Assembly (NCBI RefSeq): GCF_018199995.1
Contig: NZ_CP073578.1
Location: 1,364,001-1,428,000, forward strand
DNA: 64,000 bases
From: Photobacterium sp. GJ3
Lineage (GTDB): Bacteria > Pseudomonadota > Gammaproteobacteria > Enterobacterales > Vibrionaceae
Direction of reading: 5' to 3'
Shown: positions 38,321-47,151 of the stretch, one piece after another
How the letters are laid out: each line of letters begins with the position of its first letter
Numbering within the stretch: the first letter of the stretch is position 1
The notes under the pieces: generated by a model
Database searches by the model: none
Told to the model about the DNA's origin: nothing
The model's input: the letters and a program-made list of their open reading frames with translations, nothing else
Program-made: the position numbers and the translations under genes

Positions 38321-39980
38321 CAGGCTCAGGCTTCCTTGTTGATGAGTGAGCAGTCATCTTCGACTGGTAAAAGCGGTTGGCCAGCATGGCTGCGACAAAG
38401 ATCAGAAAAGGCACCAGGCCTTGCAGTAAACCGTAAATTGCGCTGATGCGCCGATCCTGCCCGCTGGCCAGTGCAACGGCTTCTGTTGTGAGCGTGCTGA
38501 TGCGTCCGGCACCCAGACTGAGTGTGGGCAGATATTGCGCCAGACTGACACTGCAACCGACCGCAACAGCCAGACAAATGGCTGGCATCAGCATCGGACG
38601 TTTGACCTGCCACCAGGCTGCCATGGCTGAATATCCCAGACTCTTGGCGGTTTGTGTGTAACGGCAGTCGTAAGTCTGCCACGGACCGTCCAGCGCTAAA
38701 AACAGGTACGGGAAGACAAACAGGACATGGCTCCAGATCACCCAAACCACGTAATGTTGTCCGGGCACCAGATAAGTGGAGACTTGAATGCCAAACAGCA
38801 GCGAGACCTGCGGCAGCACCATGGGCATAGCAATCAGCCATCCGGGGAGGCCGATGCCGGTTTTGTCTCTGAATTCGAGACAGCCGATGGCCAGCAGTAA
38901 CGCGATCAGGGTACTGATCACCGCCAGTAGGATGCTGGTGGTTGCAAGATCTGTGACGAACGCTGTTTCCTGTTGCCAGAATCGCACACTCATTTGGCTG
39001 GGGAGTATGTCCGGAAAACGCCAGCGTAAGCTGAGAGACCACAACAGCAGTACCGGGATCACCGTGAACGGGACGAGGATCAGCGGCCAATGCAGCGTCC
39101 TGCCCGGCAAACGGTGGACCCGCTTCCCGCTGAACTGCCAATGTGGATAGCCGTGGCAAATCAGCCATTCCAGAAACCGGAAAACAGCAATGCACAGCAT
39201 CCCCAGTGTTAATAAGCCAAGGGCGCCCATTGCAGCTCTGGGCATCAGGCTGATATCCGGATCATTGAACCATTGCCAGACCAGCACAGCAAATGTCGGT
39301 GGCCGGTTGGGGCCCAGAATCATGGCCATATCGACCACAGACAGTCCGTAAGCCAGTACCGCATAGACGGGCAACCGCATCCGTGGCAACCATTGCGGCA
39401 GGATCACTTTGAGCCACACTGTTGTGCTGCTGTAACCTAATCCGTTTCCGGCAGCCAGTAAACGCTCGATATTGAGCTGTTGCAGCACGGATAAACTCAT
39501 CAGCAGCAGGAACGGCGTTTCTTTGATGGCGAGTGCCAGTGTCAGCCCGATCCCCAGAGGATCCTGAATCAGATGGAAAGACTCAGTGTCCACACCGAAT
39601 GTGGTCAGAAGGCGGGCGAGCATACCCGTTGAAGAGAAAGTGAACGCAAATCCGATGGCAAAAGCGACATGTGGGATCGCTAGGACAGGTGAGAGCCACG
39701 ACTCCAGCCGGTGCCAGCGTGTGGTTCCCCAGCTTTTCTGAAGGATCAGAAAGGTAAAGAGCATGGCCATCAGTGTGCTGAGCACACCTGAAGCCAGCGT
39801 GAGCCCGATGGAGGTCGGCAGACCGGGCCAGGCCAGCATCATCTGCACAGCCTGTAGGTCCGGTGAATGAAACCCTGTGCCGGGTTGCCAGAAAAATGCG
39901 GGCAAGAGAATCCCGAATAATCCGGGCAGCAATGGCAGGCAGCACAGGATTAGCGTGGCAATAAACAACAAATACAACAT
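38286..39980 (-). CDS. ynjC: YnjC-like ABC transporter permease (two fused permease units)
   Basis: 564-aa inner-membrane permease with about 12 TMs, made of two binding-protein-dependent transport units. Their EAA-like loops are seen at AAGNGLGYSSTTVWLKVILP and TAKSLGYSAMAAWWQVKRPM. Such fused permeases occur in ThiP/FbpB-type importers. Together with YnjB and YnjD it makes a complete importer whose substrate is not established. Confidence 0.9.
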   Translation of the reverse strand: MLYLLFIATLILCCLPLLPGLFGILLPAFFWQPGTGFHSPDLQAVQMMLAWPGLPTSIGLTLASGVLSTLMAMLFTFLILQKSWGTTRWHRLESWLSPVLAIPHVAFAIGFAFTFSSTGMLARLLTTFGVDTESFHLIQDPLGIGLTLALAIKETPFLLLMSLSVLQQLNIERLLAAGNGLGYSSTTVWLKVILPQWLPRMRLPVYAVLAYGLSVVDMAMILGPNRPPTFAVLVWQWFNDPDISLMPRAAMGALGLLTLGMLCIAVFRFLEWLICHGYPHWQFSGKRVHRLPGRTLHWPLILVPFTVIPVLLLWSLSLRWRFPDILPSQMSVRFWQQETAFVTDLATTSILLAVISTLIALLLAIGCLEFRDKTGIGLPGWLIAMPMVLPQVSLLFGIQVSTYLVPGQHYVVWVIWSHVLFVFPYLFLALDGPWQTYDCRYTQTAKSLGYSAMAAWWQVKRPMLMPAICLAVAVGCSVSLAQYLPTLSLGAGRISTLTTEAVALASGQDRRISAIYGLLQGLVPFLIFVAAMLANRFYQSKMTAHSSTRKPEPDVLIREKPHYK

Positions 39981-40028
39981 ATTGCAACGTGACTCTTTTC
40001 AATCAAAACATCGGCTTGCCGGGCTGAC

Positions 40029-41222
40029 TTAATGCCCATAGCGTTGTTGCCAAGCAGCTTCAAGGGCGGTCTGCCAGCTTGGGTGTGGTTCGGCAATCGC
40101 GCGGAATAACTCGAACGTATGCGCTTCATCGGCACCGCTGAACGCATCGGTTGTTAACACGGACGGATCCCCCCAGATTTGACTGTTGGCCTTTCTGGCC
40201 TGGGCTTCAGGGCTCATCAGGAAATTGATGACCACGCGTGCGCCTGCTTTCGCGCTGGCATTCCAGGGGATCGCCAGAAAATGAATGTTGGACAAAGCGC
40301 CTTGTTCGAATGCAAAGGTTTGTGCGGTTTCCGGGAGTTCGCCACGGAGAATGGCTGCTTTGGCTTCATTGGGGTTAAAGGTGATCGCAACCAGCAACTG
40401 ACGGTCATCCAGTAACTGCAGCATTTCCGTGGCGCTGCCTGGAAAGCGTTCGCCCTGTTGCCAGGCCACCGGATGCAGTTGATCCAGATAGCGCCAGAGT
40501 GGGGCGGTCATGCGGTCAAACTTCGCTTGATCTGCTGCAGGATCAATCGGTTCATACAGCGCCGGGTCTGCGTTGGATAATTCGATCAAGGCTGCTTTCA
40601 GAAAACTGGTCCCGTGAAACGCAGGTGGCTGCGGGTAAGTCACTTTTCCCGGAAAAGCTTTTGCAAGACTGAGGAGTTCGGTGAAGCTGGCTGGTGGATT
40701 TTTCAGCGTTTGAGTGTCATGAATGAAAACCAGCTGACCGATGCCCCAAGGGGCTTCCAGACCGTCGGTGGGTTCCGTGAAATCTTCGTATACGGGTAAG
40801 CGTTTATCTACGTGTTGCCAGTTCGGCAGTTTGGCCACAAAAGGGCCGTCCAGCAGATCATTGGTTTTGAGGGTCCTGAAGTTCTCACCATTAATCCAAA
40901 CCAGATCGACACTGCCGCCACTGGCTTTTCCGGCTGCTTTTTCTGCCAGTAACCGCTGCGAAGTTTCTGCAATATCGGCAACTTTGACATGATTCAACGT
41001 GATACCGTAACGGCTTTTCACTTCGCGGGCGACCCAGCGCAGGTAGCTGTTAATAGGCTGGCTGCCGCCCCAGGCGTTGAAAAAGACCGTCTGTCCGCGC
41101 GCTTGTTGCTCAATTTCCTGCCAGCTCATCTGACTGGCTGGCTGCTTTTGTTCTGCAGCAGCAGCCATCCCGGGGATGGCTGCTGCAACGGCCAGACAAA
41201 GGGCGATCCATGTCTGCTTCAT
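40029..41222 (-). CDS. ynjB: YnjB-like periplasmic solute-binding protein
   Basis: 397-aa precursor with a signal peptide (residues 1-22, AMAAAAE cleavage region) and the family-1 solute-binding fold. [20 protein letters not shown] is close to E. coli YnjB-type sequences. It is the receptor of the YnjBCD importer; the ligand is not known from sequence. It lies 9 bp downstream of the TVP38-reductase fusion gene. Confidence 0.88.
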   Translation of the reverse strand: MKQTWIALCLAVAAAIPGMAAAAEQKQPASQMSWQEIEQQARGQTVFFNAWGGSQPINSYLRWVAREVKSRYGITLNHVKVADIAETSQRLLAEKAAGKASGGSVDLVWINGENFRTLKTNDLLDGPFVAKLPNWQHVDKRLPVYEDFTEPTDGLEAPWGIGQLVFIHDTQTLKNPPASFTELLSLAKAFPGKVTYPQPPAFHGTSFLKAALIELSNADPALYEPIDPAADQAKFDRMTAPLWRYLDQLHPVAWQQGERFPGSATEMLQLLDDRQLLVAITFNPNEAKAAILRGELPETAQTFAFEQGALSNIHFLAIPWNASAKAGARVVINFLMSPEAQARKANSQIWGDPSVLTTDAFSGADEAHTFELFRAIAEPHPSWQTALEAAWQQRYGH

Positions 41223-41231
41223 TTTTGTTCC

Positions 41232-43454
41232 TTATTTTTCCTGCAAGTGTGTTTGCTTATCAGCAATTGTCGCGTTCTGCGGGTGGTCGCTTGCATCTGA
41301 ACCGCCCCGTTGCCAGTTGTGGAATTTCTCAAGCCAGCGCAGAACTCGCTCCGGTTTGTGGGCTTGTTTCCACACACCTGCTGTATATTTATTGGCTTCG
41401 CTCATGGTCGGGTAAGGGTGCACTGTGCCTAATATTTTATTCAGGCCCAAACCATATTTCATGGCCAGTGTAAATTCTGCAAGCAGTTCACCGGCCTGAT
41501 TCCCAACAATGGTCGCGCCGAGGATGGTGTCTTTTCCTTTTGGCGTCAAGACCTTCACCCAACCATAGTCTTCTCCGTCGGCAATTGCGCGATCTAAATC
41601 ATCAATCCCATAGGTGGTGACGGCAACTTCCAGTCCTTGTGCAGCGGCTTCTTTCTCGTTCAGACCGACTCTGGCTACCTCTGGTGCAGTGTAGGTGACG
41701 GCGGGCAGGACACGGTAATCGGCTTTGAATTTTTTGAAGCGGCCAAACAGACTGTTCACGGCTGCATACCAGGCTTGATGACCCGCTGCGTGAGTCAGCT
41801 GGAAAGGACCGGCGACATCGCCAACCGCGTAGATGTTGGGATAATTTGTCTGGAGATACTCGTTGATCTCGATGGTTTTGCGGGGGCCCAGTGTAATGCC
41901 TAATGTTTCAAGGCCAAAGCCTGTCACATTCGCCGCGCGGCCCAGCGCCAGGATTGCTGCATCGAACGGGACGTCATGATGCTGGCCCTGGTCGTCTTCC
42001 AGTACAACCCATTGCTCTTTTCCTGCAGCCGTTTCCTTTGTTCTGAATTCTACTGCTTTGTGGCGCAGGCGGATATCCACCCCATCGCGCTGCAGGCTGT
42101 CGAATACCAGCGCGGCCGCATCCGAATCTTCCCGAACCAGCAACTGATCGGCCATTTCTACCTGAGTGACCTGACTGCCTAAGCGCTGGAAGCTTTGCGC
42201 CAGCTCGCAACCAATCGGCCCGCCACCGAGCACCAGCAGACGCTTGGGTTGTTCGGTGATCGACCAGAGTGTATCCGAAGTCAGGTAGTTGACGGATTCA
42301 ATCCCCGGAATGGGCGGCACGACAGGCCGGGCGCCTGTGGCAATCACCATATTTTGAGTTGTGATCCGAGTGCCGTTCACCTCAACTTCCCAAGGAGACA
42401 ATATCCGGGCTTCTCCCTGAATACAATTCACCCCCAATTCACTGTAACGTTCGACGGAATCATGGGGTTCTATCGACTGAATCACACCGTGGACGCGCTT
42501 CATCACCGCGGCGAAGTCCACCTGAGGCTGTGCGGTGTCAATGCCAAACTCAGGACTGCGGGTGATGGTATGCATGGTGTGGGCTGCACGGATCAATGCT
42601 TTTGAAGGGACACAGCCGGTATTCAGGCAGTCTCCCCCCATTTGGTGCTTTTCGATCAGGGTAACTTTAGCTTTGACAGCGGCAGCAATATAGGCACTCA
42701 CCAAGCCGCCGGCACCCGCACCAATCACCACCAGATTCTGATCAAACTTTTCCGGACGCTGCCAGTGCTGATACACGCGGCGACGCTGAATGAAAGCCAT
42801 GACTGCTTTGGCCAGAAAAGGGAATATCCCCAGAAGCACCAGAGAGACCAGAACCGGGAAAGAGATCAGTCCAGACAAGGTTTGGATTTCACCGAGCTGG
42901 GTCCCTGCGTTTAGATAGACCGCTGTTCCAGGCAGCATTCCGAGCTGACTGACCCAGTAGAAAGTTTTGGCGCGCATCGGGGTGAGCCCCAAGAGCAGGT
43001 TGACCAGAAAGAACGGGAAGACCGGAATCAGGCGCAGTGTAAACAGATAAAAAGGTCCGTCTTTTTCAACCCCCTGATTGATCGCACCCAACCGGCGTCC
43101 GAATTGTTGCTGAACCCATTCCCGGAGTAGAAAACGGCTTGCCAGGAATGCCAGTGTCGCACCCAGAGTACTGGCAAAAGACACCAGTAACAGGCTCCAC
43201 CAGAACCCGAATAACGCTGCACCCAGAAGTGTCATCACGGCAGCGCCGGGGAAGGAAAGTGCGGTGACAATGACATAGACAGCAAAGAAAATGGCACTGG
43301 ATAAGATTGGCTGATCAGCAATGCTTTGCTGCAGTGAATGCTGATACGCTTTCGCCTGTTCCAGCGTGAAGTAAGCTCCCAAATCGAAAGCAAACCAAGC
43401 GATGATGGCGGCTGCGATCATCGCCAATAAGAGTGGCTTTTTAATATCTTTCAT
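41232..43454 (-). CDS. TVP38/TMEM64-disulfide oxidoreductase fusion protein
   Basis: 740-aa two-part protein. Residues 1-225 are a TVP38/TMEM64 (DedA-like) integral membrane domain with about six TMs and the family loop LSFPGAAVMTLLGAALFG. Residues 236-715 are a complete flavin- and NAD(P)-dependent disulfide reductase of the lipoamide dehydrogenase/mercuric reductase type: FAD motif GAGAGGLVSA, redox pair Cys276/Cys281 (GGDCLNTGC), second Rossmann motif GGGPIGCE, FAD-binding NIYAVGDVAG and the C-terminal HPYPTMSE active-site histidine. The vicinal C-terminal cysteines of true mercuric reductase are absent. In E. coli, TVP38 proteins YdjX and YdjZ stand in the same neighbourhood of ynjA-F, so the fusion takes their place. 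Confidence 0.92.
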   Translation of the reverse strand: MKDIKKPLLLAMIAAAIIAWFAFDLGAYFTLEQAKAYQHSLQQSIADQPILSSAIFFAVYVIVTALSFPGAAVMTLLGAALFGFWWSLLLVSFASTLGATLAFLASRFLLREWVQQQFGRRLGAINQGVEKDGPFYLFTLRLIPVFPFFLVNLLLGLTPMRAKTFYWVSQLGMLPGTAVYLNAGTQLGEIQTLSGLISFPVLVSLVLLGIFPFLAKAVMAFIQRRRVYQHWQRPEKFDQNLVVIGAGAGGLVSAYIAAAVKAKVTLIEKHQMGGDCLNTGCVPSKALIRAAHTMHTITRSPEFGIDTAQPQVDFAAVMKRVHGVIQSIEPHDSVERYSELGVNCIQGEARILSPWEVEVNGTRITTQNMVIATGARPVVPPIPGIESVNYLTSDTLWSITEQPKRLLVLGGGPIGCELAQSFQRLGSQVTQVEMADQLLVREDSDAAALVFDSLQRDGVDIRLRHKAVEFRTKETAAGKEQWVVLEDDQGQHHDVPFDAAILALGRAANVTGFGLETLGITLGPRKTIEINEYLQTNYPNIYAVGDVAGPFQLTHAAGHQAWYAAVNSLFGRFKKFKADYRVLPAVTYTAPEVARVGLNEKEAAAQGLEVAVTTYGIDDLDRAIADGEDYGWVKVLTPKGKDTILGATIVGNQAGELLAEFTLAMKYGLGLNKILGTVHPYPTMSEANKYTAGVWKQAHKPERVLRWLEKFHNWQRGGSDASDHPQNATIADKQTHLQEK

Positions 43455-44047
43455 GAATCCTTACTCGTGTTGTGTGTTTGCTGTGGTTTTTCTGCGGGTG
43501 CCGTGGATTCCAATGGAATCGAGCAAAATGCCTGCGCGGGAACATCCAGTGCGGTGTTAAATTTAGCCGACAGGTTCTGAAAACTGACTAATGCTGTCAG
43601 TTCAATCAGCGCATCGTCGTCATACCATTTCCGAAGTGTATCCACCATGTGTTGTGTAACTTTATTACCAGTGACTGTCATGGCTTCTGTATAGACCAGG
43701 ACTGCTTTTTCTTGTTCGTCAAAATGCGGGCTTTGCTGCCATTCGGCAAGCGCCTGTATTTTCTCGACAGAATGGCACCGTTCAGCCAACCGCATGCCGT
43801 TCGCATCCACGCAGAAAGCACAGTTGTTCAATTGTGAGACCCGAACACAGACTAAAGAGCGCATGACAGCTGACAGCGGGGAACCTTTGCGATCCAGATA
43901 TCCGAAGAAACTGGCAACAAGATAGAAAAGTACCGGGCGCCGACCCCATAAGAGTGCCGGATTCAGCGGTTGCCCAAAATGGCGCTTTTGCAACCACAGT
44001 AAAGGGCGAATCAACATTGAGTAGCGGTTTTTTGGAGGTACACGCAC
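43451..44047 (-). CDS. ynjA: YnjA-like carboxymuconolactone decarboxylase/AhpD-fold protein
   Basis: 198-aa protein of the AhpD-like fold. It follows E. coli YnjA closely (LLWLQKRHFGQPLNPALLWG; VRVSQLNNCAFCVDANGMRL; SAKFNTALDVPAQAFCSIP). The CxxC-type peroxidase pair is here CAFCVD, plausible for a thiol redox role. I chose the GTG at 44047 because GGAG lies seven bases upstream and it matches the E. coli N-terminus; the frame is open to 44074. It is the first gene of the operon and overlaps the fusion gene by 4 nt. Confidence 0.88.
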   Translation of the reverse strand: MRVPPKNRYSMLIRPLLWLQKRHFGQPLNPALLWGRRPVLFYLVASFFGYLDRKGSPLSAVMRSLVCVRVSQLNNCAFCVDANGMRLAERCHSVEKIQALAEWQQSPHFDEQEKAVLVYTEAMTVTGNKVTQHMVDTLRKWYDDDALIELTALVSFQNLSAKFNTALDVPAQAFCSIPLESTAPAEKPQQTHNTSKDS

Positions 44048-44135
44048 CTGAATTCTCCGGACTGATCGTTTCAAATACCGACCGAGTCATGCCAGACAAA
44101 TTTCAATTTTAGTGCGATTGAGTCAGAAAAAGTAT

Positions 44136-44525
44136 TTAGTTGATTGAAATCTGAACAGAGCGGCTCAAAGGCTGGCTGGCAACGGCTTCCGGGGATACAG
44201 AATTCAGGATCAGATAGGTACTGATCAGGACGGGTAACAGGGCAACCAACATGGTTTTTCCGATGTGATATTGACGATACCAGTACTTACGGGCCTTCAG
44301 TTTCAGAACCATGCCCCAGCAGAAAAGCGCGACGTTAAAACTGGCAGCGATCAGACAAGGCGCCTGTAAACTTTGGTTATCAGCCGTCATTTGAGAAACA
44401 ATCAGCAGAAATGCTGCGGGGAGCAGACTGACCAGCACTAAATAGCGCATCAGTTTTGGCCATTTGTGAAATTTATCTCTGAAGATGTTGTCGTTTTGGC
44501 CCGGAAAGGGGGTAGATGAGCGCAT
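44136..44525 (-). CDS. Hypothetical inner-membrane protein
   Basis: 129-aa protein with three predicted TMs (about residues 26-45, 56-76 and 92-110) and a basic loop LKARKYWYRQYHIGK between the last two. I do not recognise it. A good GGGAGG site precedes the ATG. It lies 88 bp upstream of ynjA in the same direction, so it could belong to that transcript, but there is no direct sign of a shared function. Confidence 0.65.
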   Translation of the reverse strand: MRSSTPFPGQNDNIFRDKFHKWPKLMRYLVLVSLLPAAFLLIVSQMTADNQSLQAPCLIAASFNVALFCWGMVLKLKARKYWYRQYHIGKTMLVALLPVLISTYLILNSVSPEAVASQPLSRSVQISIN

Positions 44526-44633
44526 TTGACCTCCCTGCTGATGTAAAAATATACATTCTAAAGGCGGCGAGGCTGAAGAAAAGTTAACTGAGTGTTTTGT
44601 TATTAATGTTTGTGACTGGCGTCTGCCTTTTAC

Positions 44634-44659
44634 ACAGCCCTGACAGATGTCAGGGCTGT
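44634..44659. terminator. Strong hairpin downstream of the tfoY-like gene
   Basis: Perfect 12-bp stem ACAGCCCTGACA/TGTCAGGGCTGT with a 2-base loop; no T tract on the minus strand. It probably ends the riboswitch-controlled message. Confidence 0.6.
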
Positions 44660-44709
44660 AGGGCAGGTCATTTCAGACCACGCAGGGGAAACAGCGTGAT
44701 GAAATAATC

Positions 44710-45324
44710 TTAGTGGTGAGCGCTTGAAACAGGAGATTCCAGTTTCGAGAGCAGCTCATTTCGGCGTTGTGGCGTAATGACAGACCAGTGTTTACCACTG
44801 ACTGCACCTTCCAGCGCCCAGAGCAAATCCAGACTCAAAGATTCGTGATGAGATTCCTGTAGTGCCTGAAACGCACCAATTGCACCCACTTCGAATAATT
44901 GGTCAACAGAGCTGATGCCCGCTTTTTTCAGCATGCGCTCGTTGGCCAGTCGAAGGTTCGGCAGATCTTTAATGCGATTCGGACTCGCCTGCATCTTTTT
45001 CTCTTTATCTGCCTGAGCAGCATTCAGAGAACGCTCCGCATGTTCCAAAATAATTTCTGTGTTATCCCACCAATTATCTGGAATGGCGTAGTGTTTTGTG
45101 ACGACAGGAAAACCGCGTTTTTGATAAACGTACGGTTTCAGGCCAGCTTGCTTGAAGGCTTCTTCGTTTTTCGCATTTGCACGAAGGTGCAGCTTATCGT
45201 TTACGACCAGAGCAAACATCGTTTCGCCTGCGAAAATACCAAACCCGCCAAACATTGAGCGAGATTTTATTTGACCAAATTTCTCAAATAAACGAATTGA
45301 ATCTTTCAGTAGTGGTTTGTCCAT
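44710..45324 (-). CDS. tfoY: TfoX/TfoY-family regulator (TfoY by context)
   Basis: 204-aa protein with TfoX N-terminal (about 1-100: IKSRSMFGGFGIFAGETMFA) and C-terminal (about 115-195: NRIKDLPNLRLANERMLKKA) domains. TfoX proteins drive competence; TfoY drives motility and type VI secretion in vibrios. Both are alike in sequence, but the c-di-GMP riboswitch directly upstream is the arrangement described for V. cholerae tfoY, so I favour TfoY. The ATG at 45324 (MDKPLLKDS) follows AAGAAG; the longer open frame is leader. Confidence 0.85.
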   Translation of the reverse strand: MDKPLLKDSIRLFEKFGQIKSRSMFGGFGIFAGETMFALVVNDKLHLRANAKNEEAFKQAGLKPYVYQKRGFPVVTKHYAIPDNWWDNTEIILEHAERSLNAAQADKEKKMQASPNRIKDLPNLRLANERMLKKAGISSVDQLFEVGAIGAFQALQESHHESLSLDLLWALEGAVSGKHWSVITPQRRNELLSKLESPVSSAHH

Positions 45325-45407
45325 GCTTCTTTTCTCGGTGATGAATTTCAAAAAAGAAGTCACCAAACAACGGAGCGTGGATTCAATTGTGCATAAGATT
45401 ATGAACC

Positions 45408-45429
45408 TTTTGTCATAGAAATGACAAAA
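45408..45429. promoter_or_regulatory. Hairpin between riboswitch aptamer and tfoY start
   Basis: Perfect stem TTTTGTCAT/ATGACAAAA on the leader, about 20 bases after the aptamer. It could be part of the expression platform; it is not a GC-rich terminator. Confidence 0.4.
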
Positions 45430-45448
45430 TTAGTCCAAAACCTTCACT

Positions 45449-45558
45449 TCATCCATCGGCAACCCCGCTACCATGAGCAATAACATTGTCACTAAGTCAT
45501 TGCTTTTAGGCCGGAAGCTTTGCGTCCCATCCTTTCAAATGGTTTGCCTTGTTCGTGA
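45449..45558 (-). ncRNA. Cyclic-di-GMP-I (GEMM, Vc2-type) riboswitch
   Basis: On the minus strand the conserved core is present in order: AAGGCAAACCAT, GGGACGCAAAGC, TTCCGGCCTAAA and GGTAGCGGGGTTGCCGATGG. These match the V. cholerae Vc2 aptamer, including the tetraloop/receptor and the GCGGGGTTGCCG strand. The extra hairpin arm between (AATGACTTAGTGAC...ATTGCTC) is longer than in Vc2. It lies 125 nt upstream of the tfoY-like ATG, so it should control that gene in response to c-di-GMP. Confidence 0.95.
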
Positions 45559-45706
45559 CTGTTTAATCATATATCAATAAGTTCGGTTTGATATTGATCG
45601 CACAAAAAAATTGTGAGATTTATCCCAATAAAAGTCGTCCTTTAACTACAAAAAGTAAGACTTTATTCCGAAAATTCCTACATGTGGTAGTAATATTCCA
45701 TATGCA

Positions 45707-45742
45707 AATAGCCAATAAGGGGATAATTATTGGCTATTTTTT
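45707..45742. terminator. Hairpin terminator beyond purR
   Basis: Perfect 12-bp stem AATAGCCAATAA/TTATTGGCTATT, 8-base loop. The T tract is better on the plus strand (six T's) than on the minus strand where purR ends at 45765, so it may act both ways. Confidence 0.65.
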
Positions 45743-45764
45743 GTTCGATTCGAAGTTATATCGT

Positions 45765-46778
45765 TTATTTCTTATTTGAAATTGTCTTGACCGAATGACG
45801 AATCACCAGTTCCGGATTAATTTCAAAGGTTTGAAAGGCATGATTCTTATCTTTCACGCGCTCCATTAAGATTTCCACTGCGGTTTTACCCAAACGGCGT
45901 TTGGGTTGGTGAATTGTCGTGAGAGGCGGGGAAAAATAGGGCGCCAGATCAATATTGTCATAACCAATGATGGAAACATCTTCCGGTACTTTGATCCCTG
46001 CCTGTGCAAAAGTACTGATGAGCGCCATGGCCATGATATCGTTAAAGCAGAAAATCGCCGTCGGGCGGTTTTCCATCGCGATAAAGACTTTCGCAGCATC
46101 CACAGCAGATTCACACTCGAAGTCACCTTCAATAATCCAGTCTTCATTGACCGGGAGCCCTGACTCACTCATGGCTTTCCGGAAGCCCTTTAATCGTTCA
46201 CGGCAGGTCGACTTGTAGGTCTGGCCGGAAAGGCAGCCAATGAGCGTATGGCCATTGTCAATAAAATGACGGGTCGCCAGATAGCCACCGAGTTCAGCGT
46301 TATCCTGAATATTATCGCTTTTCGGACGAGCAGGACCCCAGTCCATGATGACCATGGGCAGATCACGCTGTCTTTCCAGCTGTTCCAGCAATTGATCATC
46401 CAGATCCGAACACATCACCAGCAAGCCGTCGACCCGTTTCTCAGACAGCATCCGGAGATAATCTTTCTGCTTCGCGAGGTTCCCTTCGGTATTACACAGA
46501 ATCAGTGTGTAACCTGCTTTGTAACAGTACTCTTCAACGCCATGCACCAACTCTGCAAAGAACGGGTTGGTGGATTTTGTCACCAGCATGCCAATGGTGC
46601 TGGTGGTATTACATTTCAGGCTGCGCGCGACGGCACTAGGTGCGTAGTTCAGTTCTTCTACTGCAGCCAGAACCTTCTTCTGGGTTGCTTCTGCCACGAA
46701 GCGTGTTTTATTGATTACGTGTGAGACTGTGGTCGTGGACACACCAGCCATACGCGCAACATCTTTAATCGTTGCCAT
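45765..46778 (-). CDS. purR: PurR-type LacI-family repressor
   Basis: 337-aa LacI-family regulator. The N-terminal [23 protein letters not shown] followed by [16 protein letters not shown] is nearly that of E. coli PurR, and the hinge SAVARSLK is the same. The effector domain keeps PurR stretches such as [25 protein letters not shown] and [12 protein letters not shown]. The expected role is repression of purine biosynthesis genes with hypoxanthine or guanine as corepressor. The ATG at 46778 gives the normal length; the open frame upstream is leader. Confidence 0.9.
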   Translation of the reverse strand: MATIKDVARMAGVSTTTVSHVINKTRFVAEATQKKVLAAVEELNYAPSAVARSLKCNTTSTIGMLVTKSTNPFFAELVHGVEEYCYKAGYTLILCNTEGNLAKQKDYLRMLSEKRVDGLLVMCSDLDDQLLEQLERQRDLPMVIMDWGPARPKSDNIQDNAELGGYLATRHFIDNGHTLIGCLSGQTYKSTCRERLKGFRKAMSESGLPVNEDWIIEGDFECESAVDAAKVFIAMENRPTAIFCFNDIMAMALISTFAQAGIKVPEDVSIIGYDNIDLAPYFSPPLTTIHQPKRRLGKTAVEILMERVKDKNHAFQTFEINPELVIRHSVKTISNKK

Positions 46779-46857
46779 AATTATTCTTCTAGTCATCAGG
46801 CCAAGGGTGTCTGTATACCCTATGGCCGGTTTATACCTGAATTTCAGCCAGACGCTA

Positions 46858-46889
46858 AAACGCCGCTTCTGCATCAGAAAGCGGCGGAA
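46858..46889 (-). terminator. Hairpin in the purR leader region
   Basis: Stem CGCCGCTT/AAGCGGCG with TTTT after it on the minus strand, 80 bp upstream of the purR ATG. It may end read-through from hutBCD or attenuate purR. Confidence 0.6.
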
Positions 46890-47151
46890 AAAGTGAGGCT
46901 CAGCCCCGGTGCTTACAATACATGACACCAGATAAGAAGTCTGACCTTGTCTATTACTCTTCGTTTCATAGGTTAATCGCTTGCGATCACATTTTACAAG
47001 GACTCTCGCACAGTGCAACGTTTCTCTTGATCAGTCGAATGAATCTTGATGAAGCTCAATAATGAGCTGCAACGATTGCACGGGTAAAGGGCGGTGAAAG
47101 AGATGATCTGAAATGAATTCAGGCATCCGAATTGATGCCTGTGGGTTGATC

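Noticed and set aside
41232..43454. Mercuric reductase function for the reductase part of the fusion
   Set aside because: No C-terminal vicinal cysteine pair and no N-terminal MerP-like domain; only the general disulfide reductase class is supported.
45588..45779. Plus-strand frame of 63 codons between tfoY and purR
   Set aside because: AT-rich, no ribosome binding site, crosses the purR-side hairpin; treated as non-coding.
46976..47035. PUR-box-like GTGCAACGTTTCTC and palindrome ATCGCTTGCGAT upstream of purR
   Set aside because: Each lacks a base or symmetry needed for a PurR operator; autoregulation not claimed.
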